NCBI GenBank assembly: GCA_012267385.1
Contig: JAAXGW010000038.1
Location: 1-35,264 of the forward strand
Direction of reading: 5' to 3'
Source of the DNA: OMG group bacterium
Lineage (GTDB): Bacteria; Pseudomonadota; Gammaproteobacteria; Pseudomonadales; Azotimanducaceae
DNA length: 35,264 nucleotides
A program made the position numbers and the translations under genes. Positions 8,021 to 17,539 of the stretch are shown piece by piece; position 1 is the first letter of the stretch; every line of letters starts with the position of its first letter. The notes under the pieces were generated by a model that saw nothing but the letters and a program-made list of their open reading frames with translations, was not told the origin of the DNA and made no database searches.

Positions 8021-10362
8021 TTATGCAATAACTGGATTTTGATTTAATTCGGATTCGTCAAAACCGTGCTTGATCCAACCCATGTTTACTGGTACATCGT
8101 ACAAACGCCCTGGTGCAAATCGTGCCCCAAAGTGTCGCATACCCGGTACGATCACCCGTACCACGGGCATACCTATATCCGGACGCGTTTGATTTAGTTC
8201 CAAGAACTCTAAGCCTTTGGCTTCTACCAAAGCTCGACAATGTTCAATGTCGTCCCTCATATCCTCAGAGTCTATTGTTGTGTAATCCGTAGCTGTACGC
8301 ATGCGATCGGATGGTGCTAACCACCTGCAATCTTCTAGACGAGCCGTTTGCCACCAATGCAAAGCAATGGGATCGTCGATTTTGGGCTGATTATTTCGAT
8401 CTGTTTGATGGGGAACCAAGACAAGCATTGATTGAGTTCACACACGGCACGGAGTGCGGCTATTTCCGGATCAGAGTGTGTACCAGCATCATAAATAATG
8501 TCTTGAGAAGCTGAGTCTGTTCGACGGGAAACAGCGATAAACGCAGGAACTTCAATATCTGAAGTGACATCAAGCATCCCTAGTTCACACCCTCTCTGAT
8601 TGTAGTATTCCAAAGCAGCTACAAGGTATTCTTCATCAAAACTTGTAAGGTCGACTGCAGGTGCTTGGATGCGGTTGTACCACCAAATGGCAAACGCATC
8701 ACGTTCAACAAGCTCGTAGAAAGCTTGCAAGATAGCTTCTTCTAAGGTGTTGCCAGCGGCACAACCATTAGAGTCCGCAATGCGGTCATTAGGACTTCTA
8801 AGCTCGGATGGCATACTATAAACATCGTCGTCGGAAGATAACGCTTTCGTTCTTGCATAAATGACCAGACTGGTGTCCATCGGACATCGGTGGTTTCATC
8901 GAAGCGTTGAGGAATGACGTTATAGGGATGCCCTAGCGCATTGATTTCCTGTGCATTGTCAAATTGATAATCGCTAAATAACTGTACATCATTAGGGTGA
9001 ATTGTTTCCTCATCTCTTGCGAGTTCAACAAATTGCTTGTGAATGAAAATCTCGCTTCCGTCGATACTTCCTGAAAATCGTTCAATGGCTTCACACAATG
9101 CGCTGACTCTCGACTGTTCCCGAGTATTCCCTTTCCCTGCGCTCTTGCTTCTTAGGCTACGACGAAGTGAACTCAAACTTCGGCCACGCGCACCAAATTA
9201 CTTCCAGCCCAATATACGTGCAAATAGCTGTCTGTTTCTGCTGTACTCCGTCGAAGCCAACTCACTACACCACTGATAGGACTCACAAGATGACGATACT
9301 TCGCTAGAGTCTCTTCAGGTGTTACCACGTGAACCCCACCGCTATTTCGGCTGTTCTTTGGACTCGAGTTCAACGTTACCGGAGCAGGTTTCCGATTTGG
9401 TCTATACAGTTCTGGATCACCGCACACTGAACACTGAGGTCTCATTAGAACTCTGTGCTGAGCAAGCGAAAGAGTGCTAACGTTCAATGCAATCGAATTT
9501 TGGTGAAGGGGAGCTAATTCATGCAGAACTAGCCACTTGACAATTTCGCTAGCTACGAACGACATGATCGATTTACTGACGATTGGTTCGGTTGCAAATG
9601 CTTTGAATGCTTTAACTTCTCCCAAACTATATCGCAAGAAGTTGTGTACCTCTTGATGATGGAGAAGGCGATTTGTAAGACACATCCAACATGGACCATC
9701 CTTCTCGGCATTAAATATAGGTCCGAACAATATTTCGATACCTCGTGGTCGTACAAGCATCCATGAAATCTTCCTATCAAAATTTAGCTGATTCGTTCCG
9801 GCGAACTCTTTAGCTAAATAGTCATCGCAAACCGTTACACTAAGATTAGGGTTCTCTTTTTCAATTGAGATGCCTGCTTCTTTTAGATATCGTTCTAATT
9901 CTCCCTGACCTTCATTAACTGAAACACACGCATCTGAGAGTCCAAGTTCTACCCAGCGAGGCGATGCACCAAGTGCCGACCAATACGCCGCAGTTGACGA
10001 GTTCAAACTATGATCGGCAGATACTATATATCCTTTAGTAGAGAGAGAAACAATCGCAGCAAGTAAGCTCGCGAAGTTGTGCTTGGAATCAAGTGAAGAG
10101 AGGATGAAATCTAGACTGTTTTGCCCGTCTAAGAGTAGTGTCAAGTTGCAATACAGTTTCCCGTGAGAAGCGTATTGAAAGATTCAGAGACTAATAGAAC
10201 CTTATGGTCTCCGATGTCTTGATACTGTAGATGGGGAGCGAGTACCGGAAGCTTAACTGGCCCTTGGTCTTCGGGGGTCGTCTTGGTCAGAATCCCTGAC
10301 GATTGTGCTTCCGTATTTGATCGATCCGGTGATTCGACATTCCCAGTGGAGCTAACTGGCAC
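8021..10362 (-). pseudogene. Azoline (TOMM) cyclodehydratase: leader-binding E1-like domain fused to YcaO, with at least four frameshifts
   Basis: Five successive frames make one protein of about 780 residues, the usual size of a fused TOMM cyclodehydratase, which binds the leader and converts Cys/Ser/Thr to azolines using ATP. N-terminal portion: LLVSESFNTLLTGNCIAT, TKGYIVSADHSLNSSTAAYW, and the zinc-type pairs CWMC and CSVC of the E1-like domain. YcaO portion: LRSKSAGKG, SALCEAIERFSG and AAGNTLEEAILQAF followed by ELVERDAFAIWWYN (ATP-binding motifs), RPDIGMPVVRVIVPGMRHFG, ending NQNPVIA. Breaks: about 10141-10144 (T lost), 9178-9182 (one base lost), 8820 (T lost from a T run), 8413 (C lost from a C run). 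Start is GTG 10362, 2 bases after the AlkB-GlnE stop, so the genes are coupled. As read the enzyme is not made in full; fragments with ATP-binding motifs remain. Confidence 0.9.
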
Positions 10363-10364
10363 CT

Positions 10365-12752
10365 CTACACACGCTCGACGATGGCATTGATCGCTTCCGT
10401 TGTGTTTAATTCGATTTCTGTTAATTTGGAGGTTAATGCGTCAAACTCCTCATATCCGCACGAATTGGCGATGAGCTGTTGTACGCTTGGCTTAGCCTCA
10501 CGTAAGTCGAAACTATCTTCATAAACAAGGCGAGCGATTCCTTGAAGGCTACGCCACAACATCGTTCCTTCAGCTAATTCGTCTTCACCCACAAGCTGGA
10601 ATATCTTTGTAGCCGTCGGAGAGGAATCGTTATGGTCTATCGTCTTTTCTGTCAACTGTAAGAACCGTGCGACTTCTTCAAATTGATTGATCTTGTCACT
10701 CAAATCAAGGTAAGATGGCTTGTACGGGTCACCGCTTGAACCTAAGGTTGCACTAGCGACGCGTTGAGGTTTTTTCATTTGACACTTTTCGAGGAGTTCG
10801 CGTCGAGCGCTATCAAATCTTCCTGACAATCCAGTGTCTCCATATTCCCAGACGCATCGAGCTCTGGTGAGACTAGGGATTGATTCTGATTCAAACCCTC
10901 GGAAATGATCTTGAAGATCTGCAAATGGTAGTGCTAGAACCTCCTCAGTTTTTCTTTGAAGCGGAGAGAAAAGCAAGCTATCCGCTGCGAGATGTCCAAG
11001 CCGATCACGCAAACTACGTGACATACGTTTGATTTGGTCAGTTTTCCAACCGTCAAACACGGCTAGTACTCTAATCTTGACGCCAGGGAACGCCTCCTTG
11101 GTCGCGAGTTCATCGGAGAAGATCACCGCTACTCCACCTTCTGAGTCATCGGTAACTTGCTCAAAGTAGTCTGTAATCGTCGAAGAAATTACGGTCGTAA
11201 TCGTAGCTTCGGCAAGATTGGAAAGCGCGATTGATGCTTCGGCTGTCGACAAATTTCCTCGGAGGACATGCATGCCAATCTGAAAACCCTTGTCATTAAC
11301 CCAATTCCGCGCAATTTCCGCGGTCTCTTTTGAGTTTGTGGATGGTATTTCCACAATCAAGTCGCACATTTCTTGAACTCCCATTTCGGTAGTCCAGTAG
11401 AGTCTTGCTAGCCCGCGACGTGCGATGTCATATTCCTGTTCGTCCAATATTCCTTTTGGAAGATTGAGATCTGTGAACTCCCGTTCGGATAGATTGTCGA
11501 GAAGCTCGGGATTGCGTTCGATTCGTTCTGCCAGTCTCGGTGCAACTCCGAAAATTTCGACGATTTCATTAAAGTCATCCGGCCTAGCAGCCGAAACGGA
11601 GCTGTCGTAGGGACTCCAATCGTCAATCTCAGGATAAAAGTGTTTTCGCCACTGGTCGACTAGGGGATCCATCTTTGCGAACCAGCGTTTGGGTCGAAGC
11701 ACAAGGTTCATCATGCCGCCGTATGTGCCGGGAAGCTCAGGAGACTCGTCTGCACGATGTTGCAATTGCGCGTAAGGTCGAGTTGCCATAGCATGATGAT
11801 CTGCGTGCCGTTGCATTTTGAAAAACATCCAATTGGTGAACTTCCAATCCGCATTCCAAGAGTGGCGTGGCGAAATTTTTTCCCAGCGACCGTTAGACAT
11901 TAAAACTCGGCGCAACCCATAGTGTTGGAAGTAGTTACTGATCTTCATCGAGAATACGCAACTCAGCCCCAGGAATATGTACACGGGCACCGCCCAAATG
12001 CCCCCTAAGTAATAAACTAAGCCATACCAGAACGCTAAAGCGATACCATAACGCCAAAAAGGATTGCTGTAATGCCAACGGGACAGTTTTCTACGGGCCA
12101 AGCGTTCACCAGTGACTTTCCATGAGTTGGTAAGATTACTGACGACTTCTCGAGGGAAATACCGCCAGAAACTCTCTCCCTTTGGAGCAGATCCGACATC
12201 GTGAGGAGTACCGACCTTAGCGTGGTGAATGTACACGTGCTCCGTAGCATATTGGGGGTAGGAATTTGATGCAAGAAGAAATTCTCCGAGGGGACGTTCC
12301 CAAGTAGACCGTCTGTGAACCAGTTCATGTCCGACAACGAAAACTGCTTGCGCTTCCATGGTCAGAAGCATGGCGAGACATACCTTTTGCCATATCGGAT
12401 AAGATGCACCGCCGAAGATCTGCCACAATCCGAAGACTAGAGTCGGCGGCCACAATACTGCCCAAGTCCAAACTGGAATGTTGTACCAAATAAAGCGTCG
12501 TTCAGAAATACCTCTGGGGTTCATATTGAGACCATCGACGCCAAACACTCTGTCAAGAAATCCAGCAACGCTCATGAAGACGAACGGTCCAAGTAACCAA
12601 AAACCACCATAGAGAGCGGCAAGAATCAACAATGGGAAAATGAGAAGGGGCAAGTAATGTGGAAGCGCGTTGAGGAACGACGGCTCAAAGTATCTCATCT
12701 CGTCAGGCTCGCCTGTGCCGACGGTGTTTCCGATGCTTAAATTTTCAGTCAT
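10365..12752 (-). CDS. AlkB-type membrane di-iron monooxygenase fused to a GlnE-like (adenylyltransferase-related) domain
   Basis: Residues 1-385 resemble AlkB alkane/fatty-acid hydroxylases: several membrane segments (about 33-65, 92-112, 238-268) and the histidine boxes HELVHRR (142-148), EHVYIHH (171-177), NYFQHYGL (273-280) and QRHADHH (314-320), ligands of a di-iron centre. Residues about 395-795 align with glutamine-synthetase adenylyltransferase (GlnE): FGVAP and NPELLDNLSE, then VAVIFSDELATKEAFPGVKI (541-560) without gaps against the GlnE nucleotidyltransferase block, then SLTRARCVW (627-635) and a helical C-terminus. The GlnE GSDLDL motif reads GVKIRV here, so the catalytic Asp pair is missing, and the DxRLRP motif is also degenerate; catalysis by this half is unlikely. 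The gene sits inside the RiPP operon, so a role in peptide or lipid-tail oxidation is likely. It is full length while genes on both sides are broken. Confidence 0.87.
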   Translation of the reverse strand: MTENLSIGNTVGTGEPDEMRYFEPSFLNALPHYLPLLIFPLLILAALYGGFWLLGPFVFMSVAGFLDRVFGVDGLNMNPRGISERRFIWYNIPVWTWAVLWPPTLVFGLWQIFGGASYPIWQKVCLAMLLTMEAQAVFVVGHELVHRRSTWERPLGEFLLASNSYPQYATEHVYIHHAKVGTPHDVGSAPKGESFWRYFPREVVSNLTNSWKVTGERLARRKLSRWHYSNPFWRYGIALAFWYGLVYYLGGIWAVPVYIFLGLSCVFSMKISNYFQHYGLRRVLMSNGRWEKISPRHSWNADWKFTNWMFFKMQRHADHHAMATRPYAQLQHRADESPELPGTYGGMMNLVLRPKRWFAKMDPLVDQWRKHFYPEIDDWSPYDSSVSAARPDDFNEIVEIFGVAPRLAERIERNPELLDNLSEREFTDLNLPKGILDEQEYDIARRGLARLYWTTEMGVQEMCDLIVEIPSTNSKETAEIARNWVNDKGFQIGMHVLRGNLSTAEASIALSNLAEATITTVISSTITDYFEQVTDDSEGGVAVIFSDELATKEAFPGVKIRVLAVFDGWKTDQIKRMSRSLRDRLGHLAADSLLFSPLQRKTEEVLALPFADLQDHFRGFESESIPSLTRARCVWEYGDTGLSGRFDSARRELLEKCQMKKPQRVASATLGSSGDPYKPSYLDLSDKINQFEEVARFLQLTEKTIDHNDSSPTATKIFQLVGEDELAEGTMLWRSLQGIARLVYEDSFDLREAKPSVQQLIANSCGYEEFDALTSKLTEIELNTTEAINAIVERV

Positions 12753-12796
12753 CGCAATTAATCCTTTTTATTATTGTATGATAATTCCTATGACCG

Positions 12797-14134
12797 CTAA
12801 TCCGTCGACACTTTAGAACGACGAAACTTGCTCGAAAGCTTAAGTGCTTCAAGCAAGCATTCCAGTGCTTCAACACAAAACGCGGAAGTCACCGACTCTG
12901 AACCATGTCCTATTTGTCCAACTACTCCAAACCGCATGGATTGGTCGCCGAATGCGAGCAGTTCGGGCCAACTGCCATCCTCCTGTTGCAACGCAATGAA
13001 GTATTCAAATTGTGATTGGACATTCACATGGTCTAACTGTCCAATATTATGAAGTGCTACAACAGCTTGAGCGGCTTGCAGAACATTTTTGAATTCCCCA
13101 GATTCGTCTCGCAGACTCAGAATCCGCTCAGCTAGTAATGAAGGAAATTTTTCTGATCCAAGTTGTACTCGCAATGTAGTTCGTGCAATTGCGTAGTAGA
13201 TCGAAGCTGGATCTGGGTACCACTTTGAAGCATCCTCGAGATTGGTGCCTTTTTCGTTCACCTCCATGAGCCACTGTTGAGCCTTCTTCGTCGCTGGTAC
13301 ATCACCGACATAGGCGATGATGTTCGCGTTGACTACTGGATCAGCTTCGATTCGAAAAGGCGCTACGACGCTTGGCTCTTTTTCGCTCAGCATCCAGGTT
13401 TTAAAAAAGCCTATTATTGTCTCGGTTAGCAAGCATTCGAGGTAGATTCCTTCCCAGTCCTATCCATGGATGAACGTCAATTACCATCGAACACAAGGAA
13501 CTACTGTCCAAGTCTTGAGGAAGATGGCCATAGTACCTCCAGAAACCGGGGTATTCCATCATATTGACTACGTAGTTTTTGGTTTGAACACACAACGCTT
13601 GAGCCAAGGGTTCTTTACTTCGTTTTAGAGCAAGTACACAGAAAGCGGAAATAAATGGAGGTGTTCATAGTGTCGTGGTACATTCGGATCGCCTACATTG
13701 AATCGAATACAATGCCAGGAACCATTTTCATCTACGGTGGACTGTAGAAATTGGAGTCCGCGAACGATACTCTCTCTTCCCATCCTTGCCAACGATTCTA
13801 CATCATCTGAATCCAAGCATACACGTTCCTTAGAAAAGGTCGTCGATCGCTTTGGTGGCGCGGGATCGGACATGGTTTTCTTCAAAAAGTCCAAAGACGC
13901 TGCTCTTGTTTTCGCTTCCGAACGTTCTGCGACGCTCAGCTTGTCTTTGGGCGGGAGAACCAAATGCGTCGTGGTATCAGTCTCTTCGGGCACCACTATC
14001 TCTTGATCTTCGGTAAATTGCAACCCGAATTCCTCGTGGATTGCTGCTTTGGGATTCTCCAGTAGGCGGGACCGGAAATTGTTATCTACACCAGCTTTGT
14101 TAAAAATCCGATTAATCCGATTAATAAGACTCAT
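12797..14134 (-). pseudogene. NHLP-leader domain fused to a terpene-cyclase/prenyltransferase-like alpha-toroid protein, frameshifted
   Basis: Three frames (14134-13625, 13607-13401, 13432-12797) form about 445 residues. The first about 75 residues are an NHLP-type leader domain (VDNNFRSRLLENPKAAIHEE, THLVLPP), as in the precursor. The rest has squalene-hopene-cyclase/prenyltransferase-type toroid repeats: GLQFLQSTVDENGSW, WRYYGHLPQDLDSSSLCS (site of the DxDD-like acidic motif, here DLDSS), NLPRMLANRDNN, and QQEDGSWPELLAFG. Breaks: a base missing at about 13630 (VYLL to ALKRSKEP) and one extra T in a six-T run (plus 13403-13408, RLF to KTWMLSEK). Homologues I recall are annotated as prenyltransferase/squalene-oxidase-repeat proteins in RiPP clusters. 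The loss of one acidic residue pair makes classical class II cyclase chemistry doubtful; reaction unknown. It lies between the ABC transporter and the AlkB fusion in the same operon. Confidence 0.78.
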
Positions 14135-14157
14135 CGAAGTATTAGGACGAAAGAGTG

Positions 14158-16593
14158 CTATGCTATCTGTCGTTTTACAAGTTCTTTGAACACACCTTGA
14201 ACCTCCATGAGTTCGTCGAATGTGCCACTTTGCACGACCTTACCGGCTTGCATGACGTAGATTCGGTCAGCTTGTTTCAAGGTTGAAAGACGATGTGCGA
14301 TAACGATCCTTGTTGAGGTAAGGAGTGCTAAGTTTTGCATGACTTGTGCTTGTTTGTCGTTGTCAAGCCAATTGGTTGCCTCGTCAAACAACATGATTCG
14401 AGGATTACCCAACAATGATCTAGCAATAGAAATCCGCTGACTTTCTCCTCCAGAGAGCACTGAGCCACTTGCACCGACCATCGTCATCATTCCCATCGGC
14501 ATTGATCGAATTTCCTGCTCAATGCTAGCGGAACGAGTCGTTCCCCAAACTTGTTCAGTACTGGGGTCTTCATGGTGGACGACGATATTGTCCCAGATAT
14601 CCTGTGGATGAAGTCGCACTGACTGGGCACCACTCCCATTTTACGTCGTAACTGCTTCAAGTTCAGGTGTCGCAAATCACGACCGTCGTAGTAAACCGCA
14701 CCATTGGTAGGTCGATCAAGACCGATTGCAAGTCGAAATAGCGTACTCTTCCCCGCACCAGATTCACCTGCAATCGCAATAAATTCGCCAGGCCGGACGT
14801 GAATCGTAACGTCGGAGAGAACAAGCGGACCATCCGGTGTGTAGCGAAAAGAAATCCGATCGAATAAGACTTCTCCATGCAGACTTTCGACTGGATCTCC
14901 TAAAGTCTTGGTTTGCGGGTCAGCAGCAAGCATTGAACGCATCTGATTCAGTGCAGGCAGCATGGAAGCAACCAAACCAAAGACTCACCGAACCGTGCAA
15001 TGGCATGCTGAAAAACAATGAATACAGCGAAGACGATTAAAAAATCACCGACTAGAAAGTCGCTATCTCCAATCGCGACCACGAAGAACACCAGAGCCGC
15101 TCCCGCAACAAATGATAGTGCAGCACCTAACGCACGTGCATGACGTTCATACTTACCAAGTTTTAGTTCCGCGCGTTTTTGTTCACGATAGTCCTGTGCC
15201 CACATGGCGAAAGCGGAACCTTCAGCATTCTCAACGCGAAGCTTTGAAATACCTTCGATGATTTCAAACAGCAACCCAGTCACTCGACGGATCGCACTCA
15301 TCATTCGACGCAGGGTGATATTTGGCACATTCCCCAAAGATCATGATCGAAAGAGCAACTACGCTAAATATCAGGACTACGCTTCCTAGTACGACGTCGT
15401 AAAGGAAGACGACGCCGAAGACAGGTAATAAGAAGACAAGAGACAAGACGCTGTTGGCGACCACTCTCTGCAAACCGTCTCGCAAATTCTGAAACGCCAT
15501 TCCCGACATCGCCAAATCTCACTGGGTTGGCGATGGAGAATTTCCGATGAAAGCCGCATAAGGCGATCCCAAAAAGCTGCTTCAAGTCGAGATGCCGAGC
15601 GGCCTTCAAACCCATCATAGAAGTGTTTTTCAACAGGTTGACAAACACGCTCAATAGCCCAATTGCCCTAGCAGAAGCACTACTACAAAGAGTGGTTGTG
15701 TTGTATTTCTGCCCGCAACGATATGGTTTGCTACTAGTCCGAGCATTGGTGCGGGGACCAGTTTTACAATCCCACCCACGATGCCGGATAGAACTAATCG
15801 CGTCAGGTCCTTATCGGAACGTCGTAGGGCAAAACGTAGGAGTTCAGATGAAGTCACAGAGCCCGAAGGTAATGGTTGATAGAACATCCAAGCTTCTTCT
15901 TTCAGTTCTGCAGCTCGAGCTTTGGAAGTTATCAGACGCATTTTAGTTACTGGATCGATCAGGTTATACCGACCGTGCATACCGGGTATCAAGACGATTG
16001 GTTGATTGTCAGTCGCTCGGAAAGTTAAGAGCACGGTGCTGTCGCTGTGCCACCATTTACTGTCTGAATCGAGTTTCACTCGCCTCGCACGCACACTCGA
16101 TACATCGAGAATGTCAATTAGGGTAACCGGCTCTTCGAATGATTCTGATCTTAGAGGAATTTTGAACTCAATACCCAAGCGACGACCGATGAGCCGGAGT
16201 GCCCTTGCAAGCGCAGTGTCGGTATCTTGCGTTTCGGTTTTTCTTTGCTGGTCGTAGATGTCGAAGAGCCGAGTTCTAGCAACATCTTCAGTAACACGGC
16301 GACTCATAATTCGATCGCGCTCGAGATTTGCGTCGTCTACCACTGCTAATCGGCGTTGAGGCGTTCCATGTGTATGGCGATCCCATGAAAGGACGCGAGA
16401 GCGCTAGAAGTGAACCGTCCTGCGCTAATGTTTCTGTAGAGTAACCCGAAATGGCTACCTCTTCGAATATAGAAATCCAGCTTGCCCGGGTCAGAGGGAT
16501 TGCCGATTCAGTTGCTCCTTTTACTATCTCCGCCGGATCTACCATGTCCATGAATAAACCCGTACCCTCAGTTGCACCAGATACCCAGACCAC
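14158..16593 (-). pseudogene. NHLM-type peptide export ABC transporter (permease-ATPase), heavily frameshifted
   Basis: Seven or more frames reconstruct one half-size ABC exporter of the NHLM type, which exports NHLP-leader peptides. The N-terminal part (16593-16290, VVWVSGATEGTGLFMDMVD) resembles the sensor-like region of this family; 16343-15651 (EEAWMFYQPLP, VLIPGMHGRYNLIDP) the pre-membrane domain; 15.65-14.95 kb the membrane domain (FWDRLMRL, DLAMSGMAFQNLRDGLQRVV, IEGISKLRVENAEGSAFAMW). The ATPase has Walker A GESGAGKST (14768-14742), signature LSGGES (14457-14440) and Walker B IMLFDE (14397-14380). Breaks were placed near 16388, 16352, 15652, 15605, 15560, 15520, 15325, 14970 and 14628 (the last a C lost from a C run). 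No C39 peptidase domain was seen, so leader removal is not explained by this gene. The 5' end may be truncated by the IS relic at 16646-16915. Confidence 0.85.
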
Positions 16594-16645
16594 GCTACGA
16601 GAACGCTCACGATTCCCTTGGACAGAGTGATTTCCGAAGTGGGTT

Positions 16646-16915
16646 CTATGAGCGCCTACTCGGCGAATTAGATCGCGGTCTTTGGTAGATCCACTTCTCT
16701 TCTTCGACCTTCGCTTGTTCCCGTTGTACTTGCCGCAACTGTCTGCAGTGTTCCATCTCCTCAGCGGTCACCGTACCATTGGTGGTGGCGATCCAATTAT
16801 GAATCGTGGGTTCCGTCAGCTCAAATTCTCGAGCTAAAGATGCGATACTTCGACCCGCACGTGTTCACCTGACAATCTGCTCACGATACTCTGCAGGATA
16901 ATGCTTGCTGGACAT
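16646..16915 (-). mobile_element. Relic of an IS3-family transposase OrfA with an internal stop
   Basis: From ATG 16915, with a good AGGAGA ribosome site about 9 bases upstream, the frame reads MSSKHYPAEYREQIVR, then TGA (16867-16865), then AGRSIASLAREFELTEPTIH and NWIATTNGTVTAEEMEHCRQ before a TAG at 16648-16646. This is the helix-turn-helix OrfA of IS3/IS911-type elements, where the residue after QIVR is normally a sense codon. The leucine-zipper tail is shortened and degenerate. No OrfB (DDE transposase) follows; the sequence passes directly into the transporter pseudogene. Terminal inverted repeats and target duplication were not found. It marks the edge between the accessory cluster and the core TCA genes. 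Confidence 0.7.
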
Positions 16916-17060
16916 AATTGATATCTCCTGTCAAAAAGAAACTACGTTAAGTTCTCTAACATGTGAACACCTCAGAATTTTCGATGGGAGTTTAAACGTT
17001 TCCCAAGATTGTAAAACGAACGACAGGCAAGACAGACACACATTAAAATTATGAGGAAGA

Positions 17061-17165
17061 ATGTCGTCTCAACCTATCGAAATTAAACAAGTCCAAGGTG
17101 CCACTATCTCAATCCAATACGTAGCGCGATTGAATCACCACGTTTGCTTGCAGACTAGCCGATGA
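17061..17165 (+). CDS. Possible 34-residue upstream ORF overlapping sdhC
   Basis: ATG 17061 opens a 34-codon frame (MSSQPIEIKQVQGATISIQY and onward) whose TGA overlaps the sdhC ATG as ATGA. A GAGGAAGA stretch lies just upstream (17053-17060), somewhat close to the ATG. It shows no membrane segment or known domain. It could couple translation of sdhC or act as a leader peptide; it could also be chance, since the real SdhC start is well defined by similarity and does not need it. Confidence 0.3.
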   Translation: MSSQPIEIKQVQGATISIQYVARLNHHVCLQTSR

Positions 17166-17539
17166 AAAGCACTCGTCCGGTCTTTTTAAATCTGTTTGTG
17201 ATCCGATTACCTATCGGTGCGGTGGTTTCGATTCTGCATCGGGTGAGCGGCGTAGCATTATTCGGAGCTTCCTTTTATCTGTTGTGGCTACTGTGGTTGT
17301 CGACATCGAATACGTCAACCTTTGACCAACTTCAGACAATGCTTGAGCATCCCTTACACTCGATCGCGCTATGGCTCACACTGTCATTATTGGGTTATCA
17401 CATAGTTGCGGGTGTTCGCCATTTGCTTTTAGACTTGCACATAGGAGATTCACTTAGGGCTGGTCGCGTGAGTGCTGTCCTCGTGCTAGTGTGCTCAATC
17501 GCATTATCCATGGCAATTGGAGTTTGGTTTTGGTTTTAA
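17162..17539 (+). CDS. sdhC: Succinate dehydrogenase, cytochrome b556 subunit
   Basis: The 125-residue membrane protein anchors complex II and binds heme b and quinone. The N-terminus (STRPVFLNLFVIRLP, then SILHRVSGVALF) is the SdhC signature, with the Ser/Arg region near the quinone site. Three hydrophobic segments lie at about 31-50, 64-83 and 103-125. GYHIVAGVRHLLLD contains the conserved axial heme-ligand His region. It is the first gene of an sdhCDAB set; the sdhD start overlaps its 3' end. Length is normal for the family. Confidence 0.95.
   Translation: MKSTRPVFLNLFVIRLPIGAVVSILHRVSGVALFGASFYLLWLLWLSTSNTSTFDQLQTMLEHPLHSIALWLTLSLLGYHIVAGVRHLLLDLHIGDSLRAGRVSAVLVLVCSIALSMAIGVWFWF

Noticed and set aside
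8021-10362. Programmed ribosomal frameshifting to explain the split cyclodehydratase.
   Set aside because: Four separate shifts in one gene without slippery heptamers or long homopolymers, plus similar damage in neighbouring genes, fit random indels better.
16986-17004. Palindrome-like GGGA/TCCC block upstream of sdhC as an operator.
   Set aside because: Only four paired end bases match exactly and the centre is imperfect; not enough for an operator call.
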